A stretch of DNA of 64,000 nucleotides from Natrinema pallidum DSM 3751 (GTDB lineage: Archaea > Halobacteriota > Halobacteria > Halobacteriales > Natrialbaceae), in NCBI RefSeq assembly GCF_000337615.1, contig NZ_AOII01000032.1:26867-90866 (forward strand), written 5' to 3'. A program made the translations under genes and the position numbers. The stretch's first letter is position 1. Every line of letters begins with the position of its first letter. The notes below the pieces were generated by a model that was not told where the DNA came from, searched no databases, and worked only from the letters and a program-made list of their open reading frames with translations. Shown in pieces: positions 62,123 through 64,000 of this stretch.

Positions 62123-62592
62123 CGCTGCTCCCCTCCGTTCGAACGGGGGCCGCCCCAGCCGTCGCTCGAGCGAACGTGACGGCAGCGCAGCGCCGTGTCC
62201 GTTCGATCCGCTACTCGAGATCGTGATCGGTCGCGTATTCCTGTCATAGTGAATCGATACCCGCGTGGGCAATCGTGCTCAAACAGCCGGTAACGAGGCT
62301 TTGTTATCCCCGGCCTGCAGGCCTCGTAGCCCTGAACTACAGCGTCGACGAGACGGCCAATCGACGGTCGGCGGACCCCGGCTCCGTGGGATCGCGACCG
62401 GCCGCTCGAACCGGCGTCGATCCGCGAACCGTCGAATAAGGCGTCAGTCACGGCCGCTAACTGGTACAATACCATTTCGGGCGGGTAGCAGAGCGATAGT
62501 AAAGTGGCACAGTCTGGCATCGTGTGCTGTGAGGAATCCGACTCCACCCGTCAGACGGGACCGGGATCCGATCCGATACGAGGAGGGTACAC
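62123..62592. other. Divergent gap before the amino-sugar operon
   Basis: About 470 bases. It holds the promoter element at 62299, a 42-codon frame (62247-62119, minus) whose stop overlaps the acetyltransferase ATG, and CGATAGTAAAGTG near 62494, the likely TATA of the DUF7344 gene. GAGGAGGG just before 62593 is a Shine-Dalgarno candidate for that gene. Confidence 0.45.
62299..62307 (-). promoter_or_regulatory. Glycan-region promoter element ATAACAAAG
   Basis: Minus-strand GGATAACAAAGCCT, 177 bases before the acetyltransferase ATG. It implies a leader of about 150 bases for the five-gene operon, the longest leader in the set. Confidence 0.6.
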
Positions 62593-63129
62593 ATGGCTGA
62601 CAGCGAACTCACGCAAGCGAAACTGTTCGACGTGTTCAGCAATGCGCGCAGACGGCGAACGGTCCAGTACCTGAACCGACAGGGCGGGACCTGCGATCTC
62701 GCACCGCTCGTCGAGCAGGTGGCTGCCTGGGAGAACGACGCCGACCCCGACGACGTGACCCGTACACAGCGCCGGCGGGTCTACATTTCGCTGTACCAGA
62801 CCCACCTGCCGATGCTCGAGGATCACGGCATCGTCGACTGGGACCCGGACGGCCACGAGATCGAACTCCTGCCGAGCGGGGACCGTTTCGAACCCTACCT
62901 CGACCGGCATCTCGAGGACCGGCGGTCGTGGCACCGGCTCTACGCGGCCGTCGCGACGGTCGGCCTCGTCGCGTTCGCGCTCTCCGCGCTCGCGATCGGC
63001 CCGCTAACGACGTCCATCGCACCGGTCGTCGCACTGGGAGTCTGCGTCGTCGTTCTCGGGCTCTCGGCAGCACAGTACGTCTCGCGTCGCCCGGGACTCG
63101 ATCTCCCGATCGGGCGTCCGAGCCGTTAA
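62593..63129 (+). CDS. Winged-helix/membrane protein (DUF7344-like), right copy
   Basis: A 178-residue paralog of the protein at 34746. The winged helix (NARRRRTVQYLNRQGGTCDL, then VYISLYQTHLPMLEDHGIV) fills residues 10-100, and two membrane segments follow near 120-140 and 145-165. It stands divergent from the amino-sugar operon and is a good candidate for its regulator or that of the whole region, sensing something at the membrane. The role is inferred from position only. Confidence 0.82.
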   Translation: MADSELTQAKLFDVFSNARRRRTVQYLNRQGGTCDLAPLVEQVAAWENDADPDDVTRTQRRRVYISLYQTHLPMLEDHGIVDWDPDGHEIELLPSGDRFEPYLDRHLEDRRSWHRLYAAVATVGLVAFALSALAIGPLTTSIAPVVALGVCVVVLGLSAAQYVSRRPGLDLPIGRPSR

Positions 63130-63345
63130 CCAACGTCAGTGTCCGCTCTCCACGCGGTAGCCGTCACCCTCTCGTTGTCGGGACGATACCGTCGTCCCCG
63201 CTCGTCGTGACCTGCTTTTCCCCCTCAGTCACTGTCCCCGCGCTCGAGCCGAGGACCGGCGACCCACTCATCCCCCCTCGAGTCCGGACCCGGTTCCGAC
63301 GGGACGCTCGCGGCTCCGCTACGGGTGCCAATCCCGAAACGCGGT

Positions 63346-64000
63346 TCACTCCTCGGTCACCGTGACCCAGAAGTGGGTCTCTTCGTCGGCGTTCCCGTTC
63401 GTCGTCGTCGCCGGCGGTTCGCCCTCGTAGAGCAAGACGCTGATTCGAACCGTTTCGCCCGCCGCCGCCGTCGGCGTTATCGTCCGCTCCCCGGTCCCCG
63501 TCGCCCCGTCCGAGACGGTCGCGTCGATCCGGCGTACCTCCGTCCGGTCGACGACCGTCCCGTCCTCGAGGGTCTGTTGCTGAACGACGGCCGTGTAGTC
63601 CCGCTCGGCACCCTCCTGGTTCTCGATGGCGATCGTCAGCGGAATCGACTCGCCGGGCTCGATCTCGTCGGGGAGTTCGCCGGCGACGACTTCGCCGTCC
63701 TCGTCCTCGCTGTAGAGCGCGAGTTCGGTGAACCCGCCCGCCGCTACGGGAAGCAGGAACGCGACGAGCAATGCGCTGACCGCCGTCCCGATCGCCAGCA
63801 CGAGCAGTATCGACGACGCCGTCGCGGTCGGTCCGTCGCCACGACTCGTCACGAAACTCGCGAGCGGTGACACGGTAAACCGGTCGCCGTCCGGCACCCG
63901 AAGTCGCCGGACGACGCCGATCTGTGCGACGGCGACCGTTCCGAACCCGAGAGCTGCGGCGATCGATGTCGTCGTCAGTCCGAGTCCAAGGAGCGGCAGC
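63346..64000 (-). CDS. DUF1616-like membrane protein, cut by the window edge
   Basis: The frame is open from the stop at 63346 to the right edge, so this is the C-terminal part (about 217 residues) of a longer protein. LPLLGLGLTTTSIAAALGFG and a second hydrophobic stretch (ASSILLVLAIGTAVSALLVAF) are membrane segments; the rest is an outside beta-sandwich (GESIPLTIAIENQEG, later ETVRISVLLYEG) ending HFWVTVTEE. This is the usual layout of haloarchaeal DUF1616 proteins, often found with glycan genes. The internal GTG at 63897 is not the true start. Confidence 0.75.
   Translation of the reverse strand, partial: LPLLGLGLTTTSIAAALGFGTVAVAQIGVVRRLRVPDGDRFTVSPLASFVTSRGDGPTATASSILLVLAIGTAVSALLVAFLLPVAAGGFTELALYSEDEDGEVVAGELPDEIEPGESIPLTIAIENQEGAERDYTAVVQQQTLEDGTVVDRTEVRRIDATVSDGATGTGERTITPTAAAGETVRISVLLYEGEPPATTTNGNADEETHFWVTVTEE

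Noticed and set aside
62119-62247. 42-codon leader ORF before the acetyltransferase gene (ATGA overlap)
   Set aside because: The overlap resembles the 14-codon leaders, but the peptide is arginine-rich, three times as long and starts 52 bases after the promoter element. It is mentioned only as context.
1-64000. tRNA, rRNA, insertion sequence or integrase
   Set aside because: I looked for tRNA-like TTCGAATC contexts, rRNA cores and transposase or integrase motifs and found none outside coding sequence.

Overview
The window is high-GC DNA from a haloarchaeon. The proteins are acidic and rich in Asp and Glu. The regulators are typical of the group: a TFB general transcription factor, two bacterio-opsin-activator (HTH_10) proteins, an archaeal-type histidine kinase, and winged-helix proteins with or without membrane segments. 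There is an Orc1/Cdc6 gene, Tat and lipobox signals with an RRxFLxG-like start, and many promoters with a TATA element 25-31 nt before the start codon, which implies leaderless mRNAs. The genus cannot be fixed from the sequence; a Natrialbales-type organism is a guess. No rRNA, tRNA, CRISPR array or insertion sequence was seen.

Layout. (1) 0.36-6.3 kb: a small unknown protein, a secreted metzincin-like protease, a winged-helix regulator, the trehalose operon otsA-otsB, and an M24 (Xaa-Pro) peptidase. (2) 6.3-8.85 kb: a chromosomal replication origin. Five origin recognition boxes in one orientation face three in the other, around two AT-rich stretches and the orc1/cdc6 gene. (3) 9.06-12.97 kb: a tiny zinc-ribbon gene, then a P19-like metal-binding lipoprotein divergent from a Sco-TlpA-CcdA thiol-redox operon. 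(4) 13.1-18.2 kb: a UspA protein and two HTH_10 regulators, one with a large PAS/GAF sensor. (5) 18.6-23.7 kb: glmS and glmM, which supply glucosamine phosphates, with small zinc-ribbon and winged-helix genes. (6) 24.7-64 kb: a large surface-glycan or exopolysaccharide region, interrupted at 28.8-33.9 kb by a HerA-like ATPase, an XPB-type helicase and a tfb gene.

The glycan region is bracketed by two paralogous winged-helix/membrane proteins at 34.7 and 62.6 kb. It encodes a flippase, a polymerase-like membrane protein, three glycosyltransferase-fold proteins, three Gfo/Idh/MocA oxidoreductases, two PLP aminotransferases, two PF01663-type phosphodiesterases, a polysaccharide deacetylase, a QueC-like PP-loop protein, two secreted beta-helix paralogs and a five-gene overlapping operon. 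That operon has the enzyme set of the WbpA/B/E/D pathway to UDP-2,3-diacetamido-uronic acid. GlmS and GlmM would feed it.

The most interesting signal is regulatory. A near-invariant 9-mer, ATAACAAAG, occurs eight times in the glycan region, with a ninth weaker copy, always upstream of a glycan gene and mostly 25-31 nt before a start codon. In three promoters this start codon opens a mini-ORF of exactly 14 codons whose stop overlaps the start of the real gene (ATGA or TAATG). This suggests a dedicated promoter class plus translational coupling; both points are inference from sequence.
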